64,000 nt of DNA from Alphaproteobacteria bacterium US3C007 (lineage in GTDB: Bacteria; Pseudomonadota; Alphaproteobacteria; Rhodobacterales; Rhodobacteraceae). Of the stretch, positions 7,875-17,555 are shown piece after piece. The stretch is from assembly GCA_034423775.1 (NCBI GenBank), contig CP139918.1, positions 1,364,001-1,428,000 on the forward strand, in the 5' to 3' direction. The notes under the pieces were generated by a model that saw nothing but the letters and a program-made list of their open reading frames with translations, had not been told where the DNA came from and did no database searches. Every line of letters begins with the position of its first letter. Position 1 is the stretch's first letter. The translations under genes and the position numbers were made by a program.

Positions 7875-9092
7875 TCAGTGATTCACAAAGCCATGGCGGT
7901 CTATAAGAAAGCGATCCGACAGCGGCAAACTGGCGCCACCAAGGGCTCTTGCATCGCTGCCAATGGTGCCTGCTCGGGCTGTGGGCAGGTCGATCCCGGG
8001 CGCAACAACGCCTTGGAGCTTTGCATTGACGCCAGCCACGATCCGCGCGCGAATATCCTCTGGTAACCACCCTTCGACCATCACGCATTCGAAATCTATG
8101 ATACAAGAGGCGGCGATAATCCCTTCAACCAATGCCGATACGGTTGCAGTGATCCATGTGTCGACCAGCGCCGGATCAATATCCCAATTCTGGGTGTTTT
8201 CCCAAATTGTTTCCGCTATGCCGCCCGCTTCAATTACGGCCTGTTCTAAACGTACAAGCGAGGCAAGATCCATCAACGAGATTGTTGTGCCATTGCTTTT
8301 GCGGATCGGCAACGGGCCCATTGCAGCGGCATTTCCAGTTTTGCCTGTATAAAGCGAATCGTCCAAAACCAGACCGCCGCCAATGAAAAAGCCAATGAAA
8401 AAATATAAAAAATCACGCGGGCGGTCTTGAGCGCCAAAAACCAGCTCTGCACCGCAGGCTGCGGAGGCATCGTTTTGAAGATAGATTGGAAAATCCCATT
8501 TCTGTGAAATTTTTTCGGCAATATCTTCGGTTTTCCAATCTTCCATATCTTTGGGGTCAAGGCCCAATGCTTTCGCCCATTCCCAGAGGCGAAATGGAAT
8601 GGCAATGCCAAGCCCCGCGACGCGATCGCGCTCTTCATTGGTGAGGTTGTTAAGTAACCTTTCGATTGCCATATGCGTGAATTCGATCACAGCAGCGGGT
8701 GAGGGATAACTGTGCCGCTTGTTGATCCGCGCGCGGATCGCGCCGGTAAAATCAGTGATAACCAAATCCAAACTGCGCCGCCCGACTTTGAGCCCCAGAA
8801 AAAATGCGCCTTCTTTATTCAGTGACATTGGCACAGAGGGCTGGCCAATTTTGCCTCGAATCGGTGTTTCTTTTTGTAATAATTTATCGGCTTCAAGCGC
8901 GCGGGTGATCACCGAAACGGTTTGCGCAGATAAACCCGTAGCGCGGGCGATCTCGGCTTTCGCCATCGGGCCGTTTTGTCGGATCAATGTCAGCACAAGA
9001 CGCTCATTATAAGCGCGCACTTTGGTTTGATTCGATCCGCGGGCATAGTGGTTATTGCCGCTATAAGTCGATGTTAAATCGGCCGTTTTCAT
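7875..9092 (-). CDS. ROK-family transcriptional regulator, probable fructose operon repressor
   Basis: A 405-residue protein with an N-terminal winged helix (about residues 30-85, GPMAKAEIARATGLSAQTVSVI) followed by a ROK/actin-like ATPase fold (about residues 95-390). It is divergent from frcB across a 223-bp gap. The canonical ROK zinc motif CxCGxxGC is not evident, as in several sugar-responsive ROK repressors. In rhizobia and Roseobacters a ROK gene commonly sits beside frcBCAK, so it most likely represses this operon in the absence of fructose. Confidence 0.88.
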   Translation of the reverse strand: MKTADLTSTYSGNNHYARGSNQTKVRAYNERLVLTLIRQNGPMAKAEIARATGLSAQTVSVITRALEADKLLQKETPIRGKIGQPSVPMSLNKEGAFFLGLKVGRRSLDLVITDFTGAIRARINKRHSYPSPAAVIEFTHMAIERLLNNLTNEERDRVAGLGIAIPFRLWEWAKALGLDPKDMEDWKTEDIAEKISQKWDFPIYLQNDASAACGAELVFGAQDRPRDFLYFFIGFFIGGGLVLDDSLYTGKTGNAAAMGPLPIRKSNGTTISLMDLASLVRLEQAVIEAGGIAETIWENTQNWDIDPALVDTWITATVSALVEGIIAASCIIDFECVMVEGWLPEDIRARIVAGVNAKLQGVVAPGIDLPTARAGTIGSDARALGGASLPLSDRFLIDRHGFVNH

Positions 9093-9199
9093 TTTTCTTA
9101 AGCAACCAATCCCTTTATCTCTATATATTATTCTTAAAGCTTTGTTTCTCGAACTGCAATTTTTAAACTTAAATAAGAGTGATTTAATTATTGACAGTC

Positions 9200-9212
9200 C
9201 GTCAGAATCATT
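9200..9212. promoter_or_regulatory. possible operator in the frcB / ROK-gene intergenic region
   Basis: The gap 9093-9315 contains the interrupted inverted repeat TGAC-N5-GTCA, in the sequence TTGACAGTCCGTCA, which also offers a -35-like TTGACA. Nearby GGTCTGAT elements recur around 9235 and 9286. It is a candidate binding site for the ROK protein, based only on position and symmetry. Confidence 0.35.
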
Positions 9213-9315
9213 GTCCTTTTACATCAGATTGGAAGGTCTGATCTGTCGGTCTTATGGAGTGAATCATTCATATGGGGTGATCCATGGGGTCTGATAATAT
9301 TTTTGGGAGAAAAGT

Positions 9316-10353
9316 ATGAAACACACATTGAACAAAGCGCTTAAAACCGCGTGTGCCGCCTCTGCATTAGCCTTGGCCTCTAGCGTCGCCTTTGCAGGCG
9401 GGCATGGTATTTCGGCTTGCCTGATCACCAAAACGGATACGAACCCGTTTTTTGTGAAGATGAAAGAAGGTGCCACCGCAAAAGCCGAAGAGCTTGGCAT
9501 TACTTTAAAATCCTATGCCGGTAAAATTGATGGGGATCACCAAAGCCAAGTGGCGGCGATTGAAACCTGTATCGCGGATGGCGCAAAAGGTATTTTGATC
9601 ACAGCCTCGGACACCAAAGCCATCGTGGGCCCCGTGGCGCAGGCGCGTGACGCTGGTTTGCTGGTTATTGCGCTGGACACACCGCTTGAGCCGATGGATG
9701 CGGCGGATGCGACTTTTGCAACAGATAACTTCCTAGCCGGTGAATTGATCGGCAAATGGGCCGCTGCGGCTTTAGGTGCTGATGCGGCAAATGCCAAAAT
9801 CGGTATGTTGGACCTGGCTGTGAGCCAGCCTTCTGTTGGCGTTTTGCGCGATCAAGGTTTCTTGCAAGGTTTCGGAATCGATTTGGGTGACCCCAATAAA
9901 TGGGGGGATGAAACTGATAGCCGGATCGTTGGCAATGATGTAACAGCCGGCAATGAAGAAGGTGGCCGCAAAGCCATGGAAAACCTATTGGCAAAAGATC
10001 CGATGATCAATGTTGTCTATACGATCAACGAACCAGCCGCATCCGGTGCCTATGAGGCGCTAAAAGCGATTGGCCGTGAAAACGATGTTTTGATCGTGTC
10101 TGTCGATGGCGGTTGCCCGGGTATTGCGGATGTTAAAGCCGGTGTCATTGGCGCCACCTCGCAGCAATATCCATTGTTGATGGCCTCATTGGGTGTTGAA
10201 GCGATTAAACAATGGGCCGATGATGGATCCAAGCCCTCTCCGACTCCGGGTAAGAACTTTTTTGATACCGGGGTATCTTTGGTGACCGATAAGCCTGCTG
10301 CCGGTGTTGAGTCGATCGACACGGCTAAGGGCACAGATCTGTGCTGGGGATAA
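9316..10353 (+). CDS. frcB: fructose ABC transporter substrate-binding protein
   Basis: A 345-residue periplasmic sugar-binding protein (type I fold, RbsB-like) with a signal peptide (about residues 1-28, ending SVAFA). Gene order (ROK regulator, binding protein, permease, short ATPase, P-loop kinase) equals the frcBCAK fructose/ribose/mannose uptake operon of Sinorhizobium, and the sequence ([20 protein letters not shown]) fits FrcB. A GGGAGA Shine-Dalgarno precedes the ATG. Fructose is the most likely ligand; other aldoses are possible. Confidence 0.88.
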   Translation: MKHTLNKALKTACAASALALASSVAFAGGHGISACLITKTDTNPFFVKMKEGATAKAEELGITLKSYAGKIDGDHQSQVAAIETCIADGAKGILITASDTKAIVGPVAQARDAGLLVIALDTPLEPMDAADATFATDNFLAGELIGKWAAAALGADAANAKIGMLDLAVSQPSVGVLRDQGFLQGFGIDLGDPNKWGDETDSRIVGNDVTAGNEEGGRKAMENLLAKDPMINVVYTINEPAASGAYEALKAIGRENDVLIVSVDGGCPGIADVKAGVIGATSQQYPLLMASLGVEAIKQWADDGSKPSPTPGKNFFDTGVSLVTDKPAAGVESIDTAKGTDLCWG

Positions 10354-10404
10354 GATCGCTAGAAACATCAAAGCTGGATCTTTAGCGATATCTTTGTAAA
10401 CTTT

Positions 10405-10434
10405 GCCATGGGCGGTGCGTGCATCGTCCATGGC
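10405..10434 (+). promoter_or_regulatory. hairpin in the frcB-frcC intergenic region
   Basis: A 7-bp inverted repeat GCCATGG...CCATGGC with a 16-nt loop sits between the binding-protein and permease genes. No T-run follows, so it may protect the upstream mRNA rather than terminate transcription. Confidence 0.4.
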
Positions 10435-10481
10435 TTAATAAAATTATGCCATAACCAAAATGGCAATTCGGGGGCAAAGCG

Positions 10482-11540
10482 GTGTCAATCAGCGAAGAAA
10501 AAGGCCTTGGGCTAGATCCCACTGCAGAGGAAGTTTCGGCGTTTATCGAAGAAGAAACGTTGTCTGATAGGGTTCGCTTATGGCTGAGGCAAACGCCGGC
10601 TGCGGTTCCATTGGTGGTTTTGCTCTGTTCTCTGGCAATCTTTGGGTTACTGCTTGGTGGTAAGTTCTTTTCCCCTTTCGCGCTGACATTGATTTTACAA
10701 CAGGTTGCGATTGTTGGCATCGTTGCGCTTGCCCAATCTTTGGTGATTTTGACCGCTGGTATTGATCTTTCTGTTGGCGCGATCATGGTTTTTTCATCGG
10801 TGATCATGGGGCAATTTACGTTTCGCTACGGGTTACCGCCGGAAATCGCTCTGATTTGTGGCTTGGCGGCGGGCACGTTAATGGGGGCGATCAACGGCGT
10901 GTTGGTGGCAATCATGCGTTTGCCTCCCTTTATCGTAACCTTGGGCACATGGCAGATTTTTCTAGCGTCGAATTTCATTTATTCCGCCAATGAAACGATC
11001 CGCGGCGCTGATATTGCCGAACGCGCGCCGATTTTCCAATTCATGGGCAACAAGTTTAAAATTTATGGCGCGGTATTTACCTATGGCGTGATTTTGATGA
11101 TCGTGCTGGCGATCATTTTGGCCTATGTGCTGCGCCATACGGCTTGGGGGCGGCATGTTTATGCTGTGGGAGATGATCCGGATGCTGCGGAATTGTCAGG
11201 TGTTCGAACCAAACGGGTTTTGATCTCTGTCTATATGCTGTCGGGGTTTATTTGCGCCACGGCCGGGTGGGTCTTGGTGGGGCGGATCGGTTCTGTCTCT
11301 CCAACATCGGGTCAGTTCGCGAATATTGAGGCGATCACCGCGGTGGTGATCGGGGGTATTTCCTTGTTCGGGGGAAGAGGTTCGATTTTAGGCGCGCTTT
11401 GCGGCGCCTTGATTGTTGGCGTCTTTTCCTTAGGGCTCAGAATGATTGGTACGGATCCGCAATGGACCTATTTGTTGATTGGATTGTTGATCATCGTGGC
11501 GGTTGCGCTTGATCAATGGATCAGAAAGGTGGCGGTCTGA
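10482..11540 (+). CDS. frcC: fructose ABC transporter permease
   Basis: A 352-residue RbsC-type permease with about eight to ten hydrophobic segments and the family signature around SLVILTAGIDLSVGAIM and the Gly-rich GGISLFGGRGSILG near the C-terminus. GTG start with GGGGGCA upstream. Its TGA stop overlaps the ATG of frcA (TGATG), so the two are translationally coupled. Confidence 0.9.
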   Translation: MSISEEKGLGLDPTAEEVSAFIEEETLSDRVRLWLRQTPAAVPLVVLLCSLAIFGLLLGGKFFSPFALTLILQQVAIVGIVALAQSLVILTAGIDLSVGAIMVFSSVIMGQFTFRYGLPPEIALICGLAAGTLMGAINGVLVAIMRLPPFIVTLGTWQIFLASNFIYSANETIRGADIAERAPIFQFMGNKFKIYGAVFTYGVILMIVLAIILAYVLRHTAWGRHVYAVGDDPDAAELSGVRTKRVLISVYMLSGFICATAGWVLVGRIGSVSPTSGQFANIEAITAVVIGGISLFGGRGSILGALCGALIVGVFSLGLRMIGTDPQWTYLLIGLLIIVAVALDQWIRKVAV

Positions 11541-12319
11541 TGGAACCAATTTTATATGCGCGCAACGCTGTAAAGCGATATGGTCGGGTGGTTGCGCTGG
11601 ATCATTGCGATTTTGATTTATATCCGGGTGAGGTTTTGGGCGTTATCGGGGATAATGGCGCGGGAAAATCCACGCTGATCAAAGCGTTGTCTGGCGCCAT
11701 TCAACTAGACACGGGTGACATCCATTTTGAAACCAAAAAGATGCATTTCAGCAACCCGCTTGAGGCGCGTTCTGCGGGCATTGAAACGGTCTATCAAAAC
11801 CTGGCCTTATCGCCTGCATTGTCAATTTCAGATAATATGTTTTTAGGCCGTGAAATTCGCAGAAAAGGCTTGATGGGCAAGCTTTTTTGCAAGCTTGACC
11901 ACGCCGAAATGGAGCGGCAATCCAAGCAAATGCTTGCGGATTTAGGCCTGTTGACGATCCAAAATATTGGTCAGACGGTTGAAACCCTGTCGGGTGGGCA
12001 GCGCCAGGGCATCGCCGTGGCGCGCGCCACCGCCTTTGGATCGCGGGTGATTATCATGGATGAGCCTACCGCGGCGCTTGGGGTCAAAGAATCCCGTCGG
12101 GTGCTTGATTTGATTAAGGATGTGCGCGAACGCGGCATATCGATTGTTTTGATTTCGCATAATATGCCGCATGTGTTTGAAGTGGCTGATCGCATCCATA
12201 TCCACCGATTGGGCAAGCGCCTCTGCGTTATTGATCCCAAAGAATATGAAATGTCAGAAGCTGTGGCGATGATGACCGGGGCGATGAAGCCAAAAGACTC
12301 GGGCGATGTTGCTGAGTGA
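11540..12319 (+). CDS. frcA: fructose ABC transporter ATP-binding protein
   Basis: A 259-residue single-domain ABC ATPase, half the size of classical RbsA, as expected for FrcA. It has Walker A GDNGAGKST, Q-loop VYQNLAL, signature LSGGQRQG and Walker B IIMDEPTAALG. The start is ATG 11540 overlapping the permease stop; an in-frame ATG at 11516 lies inside frcC and is less likely. The 3' end overlaps frcK by 14 nt. Confidence 0.92.
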   Translation: MEPILYARNAVKRYGRVVALDHCDFDLYPGEVLGVIGDNGAGKSTLIKALSGAIQLDTGDIHFETKKMHFSNPLEARSAGIETVYQNLALSPALSISDNMFLGREIRRKGLMGKLFCKLDHAEMERQSKQMLADLGLLTIQNIGQTVETLSGGQRQGIAVARATAFGSRVIIMDEPTAALGVKESRRVLDLIKDVRERGISIVLISHNMPHVFEVADRIHIHRLGKRLCVIDPKEYEMSEAVAMMTGAMKPKDSGDVAE

Positions 12320-12956
12320 CGAAACGTTCACCCTTTTCAGGCGCAAGCTTGAAACCCTAACCTCGGCAGACCGTAAGATTATCGCCATTTCTGGGCCACC
12401 GGGCTCTGGCAAGTCAACGTTTGCCGATGCGCTCTGCGCGCGGTTCAACCAAGAGCGCGATGCGCAATGTCAAATCATCCCGATGGATGGCTGGCATTAC
12501 AATAACGCGGTGCTCAGCGCATTGGGGCTGCAGGCGCGCAAAGGCGCCCCCGCCAGCTTCAACATAGAGGGTTTAACCAATCTTCTGAGCCGTGTGAAAG
12601 AGGCTAGCAGCGATATCGCGGTACCGCTTTTTGACCGCGATTTGGATCTCTCGCTTGCCTCAGCGCGAATTATTTCACGCAAAACTGAAATCATTTTGGT
12701 TGAGGGCAATTATCTGCTGTTGGATCAGCCCGGTTGGCAAGATTTACGCCCTTGTTTTGATCTTACTGCGATGCTTGACGTACCCATGGATATTCTTAAA
12801 CAGCGCCTGCTGGCGCGGTGGGGGAACCTATCAAAAGAAGCGGCGCAAGAAAAGGTAACGGCCAATGACCTGCCAAATGCACGATTGGTGTTAGACAATT
12901 CCGTATCTGCCGATCTAATAGTGGGAAACTCTTTTGAAGCCGAGCTGCGCCTCTAA
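12306..12956 (+). CDS. frcK: P-loop sugar kinase of the uridine kinase / phosphoribulokinase family
   Basis: A 216-residue kinase with P-loop GPPGSGKST (about residues 30-38), a MDGWHYNN motif typical of the pantothenate/uridine kinase-like group and a LVEGNYLLLD Walker-B-like strand. It overlaps the end of frcA, as frcK does in rhizobial frc operons, where it is assigned as a fructose-related kinase. It probably phosphorylates the incoming sugar in the cytoplasm; sugar specificity is inferred from context. Confidence 0.82.
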   Translation: MLLSDETFTLFRRKLETLTSADRKIIAISGPPGSGKSTFADALCARFNQERDAQCQIIPMDGWHYNNAVLSALGLQARKGAPASFNIEGLTNLLSRVKEASSDIAVPLFDRDLDLSLASARIISRKTEIILVEGNYLLLDQPGWQDLRPCFDLTAMLDVPMDILKQRLLARWGNLSKEAAQEKVTANDLPNARLVLDNSVSADLIVGNSFEAELRL

Positions 12957-12983
12957 ACAATCTGGACTCTTGGCCCGATCAGG

Positions 12984-14000
12984 TTAATTTTCCGAAACGG
13001 GCTTGCTTTGCATTTTGCTTGCGGTTTCCCGTTGCGCGCGCTTGCACACCAGCGGTGGAAGGCCCCGATCCAAAAGCTGTAAGTCTTCCCAGACCATTTC
13101 CCCCATATCTTCAAAACATTGCTGCAAGGCGCCGGCGCGATGCGCAGATTTTAAAAACCCGGGAAGCTGACGCACGGGATGATCTGCGGGCATAGGTTCA
13201 AGCGGCCATACATCGCTTGCGGCGGTGATATGACCCTTTTCAACCGCGTTGATCAGCGCAGGGAAATCAATCACTTCGGCGCGGCTGAGCAAAACCAAAC
13301 TGCTGCCTTGGGGCATGCGTGCGATAAGGTCGGCGTTTATAAAATGTTGGTTCTCAGTCGTGACCGCAGCTAACACAAAGATCATATCTGAGCTGTCGAA
13401 GATATCTTCTAAAGAGCTGGGCGTGCCGATCCCCGATAAGAAAGAGTTGGGAAGCCAAGGATCGTATATTTTTATCTGTGGTTTGAAACCGGTCAAAATT
13501 GTCGCCAAAGCCTTGCCCAGATCCCCAAATCCAATCATGCCAACCCTGCTGTTGAACAACAGTTTTGCTTGCGGATTGCCTTCGAGCCCCCATTTTTCGG
13601 TGCCGTTCTCAAAGGTTTGATGCGCGGCGGTAATTTGTCGGCTGAGGTCGAGCGCAAGGCCAAGGGCCAATTCGGCAACAGGCTGCGCGAAAACCGCACC
13701 CGTAGTGACAACATGAATCCCGCGCTCAAATAGCGTGTCATAGGGCATGTTATCCATCAAATTTGATTCAACGTTGAAAATGCATTTCAGCTGTTTCAGC
13801 TGCTCGAGCAGAAGATGGTCAAGCGGGGGTTGGCCGATGATATAACGGACCTGCGCGAGCACTTGTGGCGAAAGGTTTGCAATCTCATCTTCAGAAACCT
13901 CGATCACCTCATAGCTATCGCGCAGTTGTGCAAGGCGCTTTGCCGTAAAGATCAGCTCTAAAGACCGTGGATGCGGTGCGGAAAGGATGGTTGGTTTCAT
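12984..14000 (-). CDS. D-isomer-specific 2-hydroxyacid dehydrogenase
   Basis: A 338-residue NAD-dependent oxidoreductase. The Rossmann motif is VGMIGFGDLG (about residues 153-162), and the catalytic triad appears as Arg in LLSRAEVID, Glu in WPLEPMP and His in SAHRAGA. It is convergent with frcK with only 27 bp between them. The family reduces 2-keto acids such as glyoxylate, hydroxypyruvate or phosphoglycerate precursors; the substrate here is unknown. Unlike most members, the segment after the Rossmann fold is short and the C-terminus is basic. Confidence 0.85.
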   Translation of the reverse strand: MKPTILSAPHPRSLELIFTAKRLAQLRDSYEVIEVSEDEIANLSPQVLAQVRYIIGQPPLDHLLLEQLKQLKCIFNVESNLMDNMPYDTLFERGIHVVTTGAVFAQPVAELALGLALDLSRQITAAHQTFENGTEKWGLEGNPQAKLLFNSRVGMIGFGDLGKALATILTGFKPQIKIYDPWLPNSFLSGIGTPSSLEDIFDSSDMIFVLAAVTTENQHFINADLIARMPQGSSLVLLSRAEVIDFPALINAVEKGHITAASDVWPLEPMPADHPVRQLPGFLKSAHRAGALQQCFEDMGEMVWEDLQLLDRGLPPLVCKRAQRETASKMQSKPVSEN

Positions 14001-14410
14001 ATCTGTTAATGTCCTTTTGCAAACGGCGGGCTTAAGAGGAATAAAACTCTATATATCTCAACTAATCAAATGCTTATCTCCTTGATTGGTCGATAAAAGA
14101 GCCAGTTTGATCTGCGGGCGCCAACGGATTTCGGGTTCTTCTTGAAATTACTTATACTGGCAGCATGGCGGGCAAAGCTGGTCAGCCCTGATGATCTTAC
14201 GGAACGGATCCTTACGCGTCTATCGTAACTGTCATTCTATCGCCGCAGAGGACTATTGCACGCTCGCGCGCCAATATGGCTGATAAGATCTTATCACGCG
14301 CTGCCTGCTGAAAAAATAAGTTGGCCCCAGCGCGTTGGATTTTGATTTTTGGGGGCCGAAAAAGCCCAAGCCGGTACTGGTGGCCGTGGGTTTCACTGCT
14401 GTCTTGTGCT
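14001..14410. other. intergenic region, no gene seen
   Basis: This 410-bp region lies between the hydroxyacid dehydrogenase start (minus strand) and the end of the hydroquinone reductase gene. It begins with AT-rich DNA that probably carries the dehydrogenase promoter (around 14040-14100). No convincing reading frame, RNA gene or strong terminator is visible. Confidence 0.5.
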
Positions 14411-15457
14411 CTATTTAGATTTGGCTGACTTTGCCAGTTCCGGATGATGATAGGCCTCTGGATAGGGCCTTGGCTGGCGGGGGCCAAGCGGGATAACGCC
14501 ATTCCATGAGCGCCCGAAATAGCCTTGCAGGCAAAGCGTCAAAGATCCGCTTTCTGCCACTCCTGGCAGCGCATAAACGCGACAGAGCCATCGCCACAGA
14601 TCTGGGTAATGGAATATTTTCGCACCATTCAGCTTCATGCGAAGATAATAGACGGGGTCGTGGCGATATAGGGTTGGGAATAGCTTTAAATCAGCTTCGG
14701 TAAACGCCTCACCGGTCAGGTAGGCGCGGCCATCCTGCAACAGCGCGTTTAACTCTTCCAGCATATTGAAATATTTATGAAAGGCCGCCTCATAGACCGA
14801 TTGATCAGAGGAGAAACCTGCCTTGTAAGCACCATTATTGACCGCGTCGTAAATACGGCCATTCAGCGCGTCAATTTGGGATCTTAAGCCTTGATCGGCA
14901 GGGTAGAGATCGATGCGCTCTGCATCGGCAAGGCGACTGCCCAGCGCGGCTGCGTTCTGGCCCATCATTCTTACAATCTCGGCGCTTTCGTTCGAAACGA
15001 TGCTTTGACTGTGCTTGTCATAAAGCACGGGTACAGAGCGTTCTTGTGATCCTTCTTTGGCATAGATATTTTTAAGAAGTCGAAAATTTTGCCCTGTCGC
15101 GGTTTCCTGTGTGCAATCTGGTAGCGTAGCTTGGCTGATCGAGGCAATCCGCTCTGGTGCGAATTGCCAGTGGTTTGGCCCCTCGGGGTCAGCCTCATCG
15201 GTGCGGTTTGGAAAGGCCACGTCAAGCGTGATGCTATGCTGCAGACCTAAGAGATTGCGCGCCAAAGTCACGCGATGGCTCCAGGGGCAATTCAACGCCA
15301 CGTAAAGATGATAGCGGTGCGCTTCAGCGGGAAAGGCGGCACTGCCCAGCGCGCTTCGGAACTGGCTAACACCGCGCATAAATTCCCCCTTGGCGCGCCG
15401 AGCAGCCGCATTGGTTTGGGATTCTTCAACCGAGCGATCCGGGTTTTGCCTACGCAT
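14411..15457 (-). CDS. glutathionyl-hydroquinone reductase (xi-class glutathione S-transferase)
   Basis: A 348-residue protein of the ECM4/YqjG family, which reduces glutathionyl-hydroquinones through a catalytic Cys. That Cys is in LNCPWSHR (about residue 57), within a thioredoxin-like N-terminal domain, followed by a helical C-terminal domain (AYLTGEAFTEADLKLFPTL). Start ATG 15457 is preferred over GTG 15490 because AAGGA lies 8 nt upstream. It lies 44 bp after the globin gene on the same strand and is probably co-transcribed with it, suggesting a role in quinone, phenol or reactive-nitrogen detoxification. Confidence 0.9.
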   Translation of the reverse strand: MRRQNPDRSVEESQTNAAARRAKGEFMRGVSQFRSALGSAAFPAEAHRYHLYVALNCPWSHRVTLARNLLGLQHSITLDVAFPNRTDEADPEGPNHWQFAPERIASISQATLPDCTQETATGQNFRLLKNIYAKEGSQERSVPVLYDKHSQSIVSNESAEIVRMMGQNAAALGSRLADAERIDLYPADQGLRSQIDALNGRIYDAVNNGAYKAGFSSDQSVYEAAFHKYFNMLEELNALLQDGRAYLTGEAFTEADLKLFPTLYRHDPVYYLRMKLNGAKIFHYPDLWRWLCRVYALPGVAESGSLTLCLQGYFGRSWNGVIPLGPRQPRPYPEAYHHPELAKSAKSK

Positions 15458-15501
15458 GTATAGATCCTTTTTATATGGTAACGCCGTCACGAGGCGGGGC
15501 G

Positions 15502-16242
15502 TTACAGGCTTTGGGCTTTCTTGATCAATGCCTGTCTTTCTTCGCTGCTGCTCAAATCGACCCCCCGCGCCAGCAGCCCCTCTTTCAGATCAGCATCAGA
15601 CAAGGCTTCAATTGCCGTATCCGTCATATTCATAAAATTTATTTTTCGCCTAACTGCTGGGTTTGTTGGGCCAAAGAGATGACTGGCCTGAAAACCAAAT
15701 TCAGCCGCATATTTAGACATAAAATACTGCAAGAATGTGTTGATACTCGGGCGAATGCGTGGGTCATAATTTATCTGCGCATCGCAGGCCTGCAATGTTT
15801 CAATCATCAGTTTTGTCCAGCGTGCTGCGCCCTCGTTGGTCATCAGCTGGAAAGCATTATGCTGATGATGAAAGTTGAGCCTGAACTCAGCCCCGTGATA
15901 ATGAAAGCCGCCACCCATCACATCAATCCACATCGCCGATTGGGTTCTGACATGGTGGGCTGCGTCGCCAACACGGGCGAAAACATCGCGAAACCAAGCC
16001 TCATCTTCATAGACGCGGCGGTAAAAATCATGGACGATGCGCAGAATACGCGTTTGGCCCATAACGGAAAATAATTGCCAAAATTGGATCGGTTTTGAAC
16101 GATCTTCTGCGGCAACCAAAGAAATAATCTGCGGCATACGATGGGCTTGCGCGGGAAGCGTGTTTTGCGTGATGGCATAAGCGATATAGCTGCGCTGTAT
16201 CGTTTCAGTCATGTAACCGGCGCTTGGGGAATAGTGCGTCAT
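15502..16242 (-). CDS. truncated-globin-like haem protein with C-terminal extension
   Basis: A 246-residue protein. Residues about 55-180 look like a group II/III truncated globin: FYRRVYEDEAWF, a Trp-Ile-Asp-Val-Met-Gly-Gly-Gly turn (MWIDVMGGG), then RLNFHHQHNAFQLM containing the probable proximal His (H126 or H128) and RWTKLMIETL. The N-terminal 50 residues and the C-terminal 45 residues (from about 205) are additions; the latter, with LKEGLLARGVDL and a basic end, resembles a SAP-like helix-turn-helix motif. Such globins usually bind O2 or NO. It is divergent from a LysR gene and upstream of a hydroquinone reductase. Confidence 0.78.
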   Translation of the reverse strand: MTHYSPSAGYMTETIQRSYIAYAITQNTLPAQAHRMPQIISLVAAEDRSKPIQFWQLFSVMGQTRILRIVHDFYRRVYEDEAWFRDVFARVGDAAHHVRTQSAMWIDVMGGGFHYHGAEFRLNFHHQHNAFQLMTNEGAARWTKLMIETLQACDAQINYDPRIRPSINTFLQYFMSKYAAEFGFQASHLFGPTNPAVRRKINFMNMTDTAIEALSDADLKEGLLARGVDLSSSEERQALIKKAQSL

Positions 16243-16468
16243 TGGGGTGTTTCTGTCTCTCTAGGTTCATCGGCAATCATAAAAGTAATTTTTTCAGTAT
16301 ATTAGCCGATTTCGTTCGAAATTTTAGAACCTATAGGGCTAAATATTATCCGATCCGTTTTTGTATCAATGGGAATATAAACTGGCAAGTTGTGCCAAAT
16401 CTGCCATGTTCTTACATTAAGAATAAGGTGTTAAAAAACGGGCAGGGTGGTCTAAAAAGGAGAACAAA

Positions 16469-17353
16469 ATGGGGCAAATGGAAGATTTGCGTCTGTTCAC
16501 GGTGATTGTCGAAAATCACAGCATTTCAAAAGCAGCGGATCGGCTCAATATTGCAAAATCAGCGGTCAGCCGGCGATTACACCTTTTGGAAGACCGCTAT
16601 TCAGCAAAGTTGATTGATCGTGCACCGGGGCGCTGGAACGTGACTGAAACGGGCCGCGAATTATACCAGAGGGCTTTGCGAGCGGTTCATGATTTTGAAG
16701 AAATCGAAACTGATTTCAGCAGCACGCATGCGGCTATATCTGGGCCGCTTTCGGTATCTTTGCCGCGGGAATTCGGGATCTCCTTTCTTAAAGAAGCTTT
16801 GATGGGCTTCATAGAGAAATATCCTGAAATTCAATTGACGGTCGATTTCGACGATCAACTGGTTGACCTTGAACGCGATAATTACGATTTTGCCATTCGT
16901 ATCACACCCCAATTGAACCAAGCCCTTGTTGCCGAGAAAATTGGAATTATGCGGCATCATATTTGTGCTTCGGCTGCGTATTTGGCCAAATGGGGCAAGC
17001 CAAATAATCTGCAGGCTTTGCAAGAGCATCAGCTGCTTCATTTTGGCGCCGCTAAGCGCGGAAGATGGCCATTGATTTCTACGGCCACGCGCAAAACATA
17101 TCCGATTGAGTTTACGCCAGCGTTGAACAGCAATAGCGGAGATTTTTTGTTGCATGTGGCGCTTCAAGGCCAGGGCATCGCCAATTTGCCCGATTTCATC
17201 TTAAAAGATAATTTGCAGACGGGCGCGCTTGTTCCGATTTTGCCCGCGTTTAGTATGCCAGAATTTTTTATCTATCTGATCCGTTCAGACAAGCGCCGGA
17301 TGAACCGGCGCATGCGTTTATTTGCGCAGGAGATGACATTGGCCTGCCTTTGA
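16469..17353 (+). CDS. LysR-family transcriptional regulator
   Basis: A 294-residue LysR protein: winged helix about residues 18-37 (SISKAADRLNIAKSAVSRRL) and a CrgA-like effector domain (LSVSLPREFGISFLKEALMGF). It has a good Shine-Dalgarno (AGGAGAA) before the ATG at 16469. It is divergent from the globin/hydroquinone-reductase pair across 226 bp of AT-rich DNA and is the obvious candidate regulator of that pair. Confidence 0.92.
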   Translation: MGQMEDLRLFTVIVENHSISKAADRLNIAKSAVSRRLHLLEDRYSAKLIDRAPGRWNVTETGRELYQRALRAVHDFEEIETDFSSTHAAISGPLSVSLPREFGISFLKEALMGFIEKYPEIQLTVDFDDQLVDLERDNYDFAIRITPQLNQALVAEKIGIMRHHICASAAYLAKWGKPNNLQALQEHQLLHFGAAKRGRWPLISTATRKTYPIEFTPALNSNSGDFLLHVALQGQGIANLPDFILKDNLQTGALVPILPAFSMPEFFIYLIRSDKRRMNRRMRLFAQEMTLACL

Positions 17354-17555
17354 TCACTCTGGTATTTGGAAGCGCGCTTTGAAAGATGCGTTAAAAAATC
17401 TATGATCTGCGCCTTTGATGACAATCTGTATGTCTTGCAGCTTTGCTGATCCAGATGCCTCACCCTTAAATTCATTCAAAATGAACTGATATATCCCGTC
17501 TGAGGGCGAGTGTTATTTACCGGCGTCTAAAGTCTAACATCTGCCAGCAGGTACG

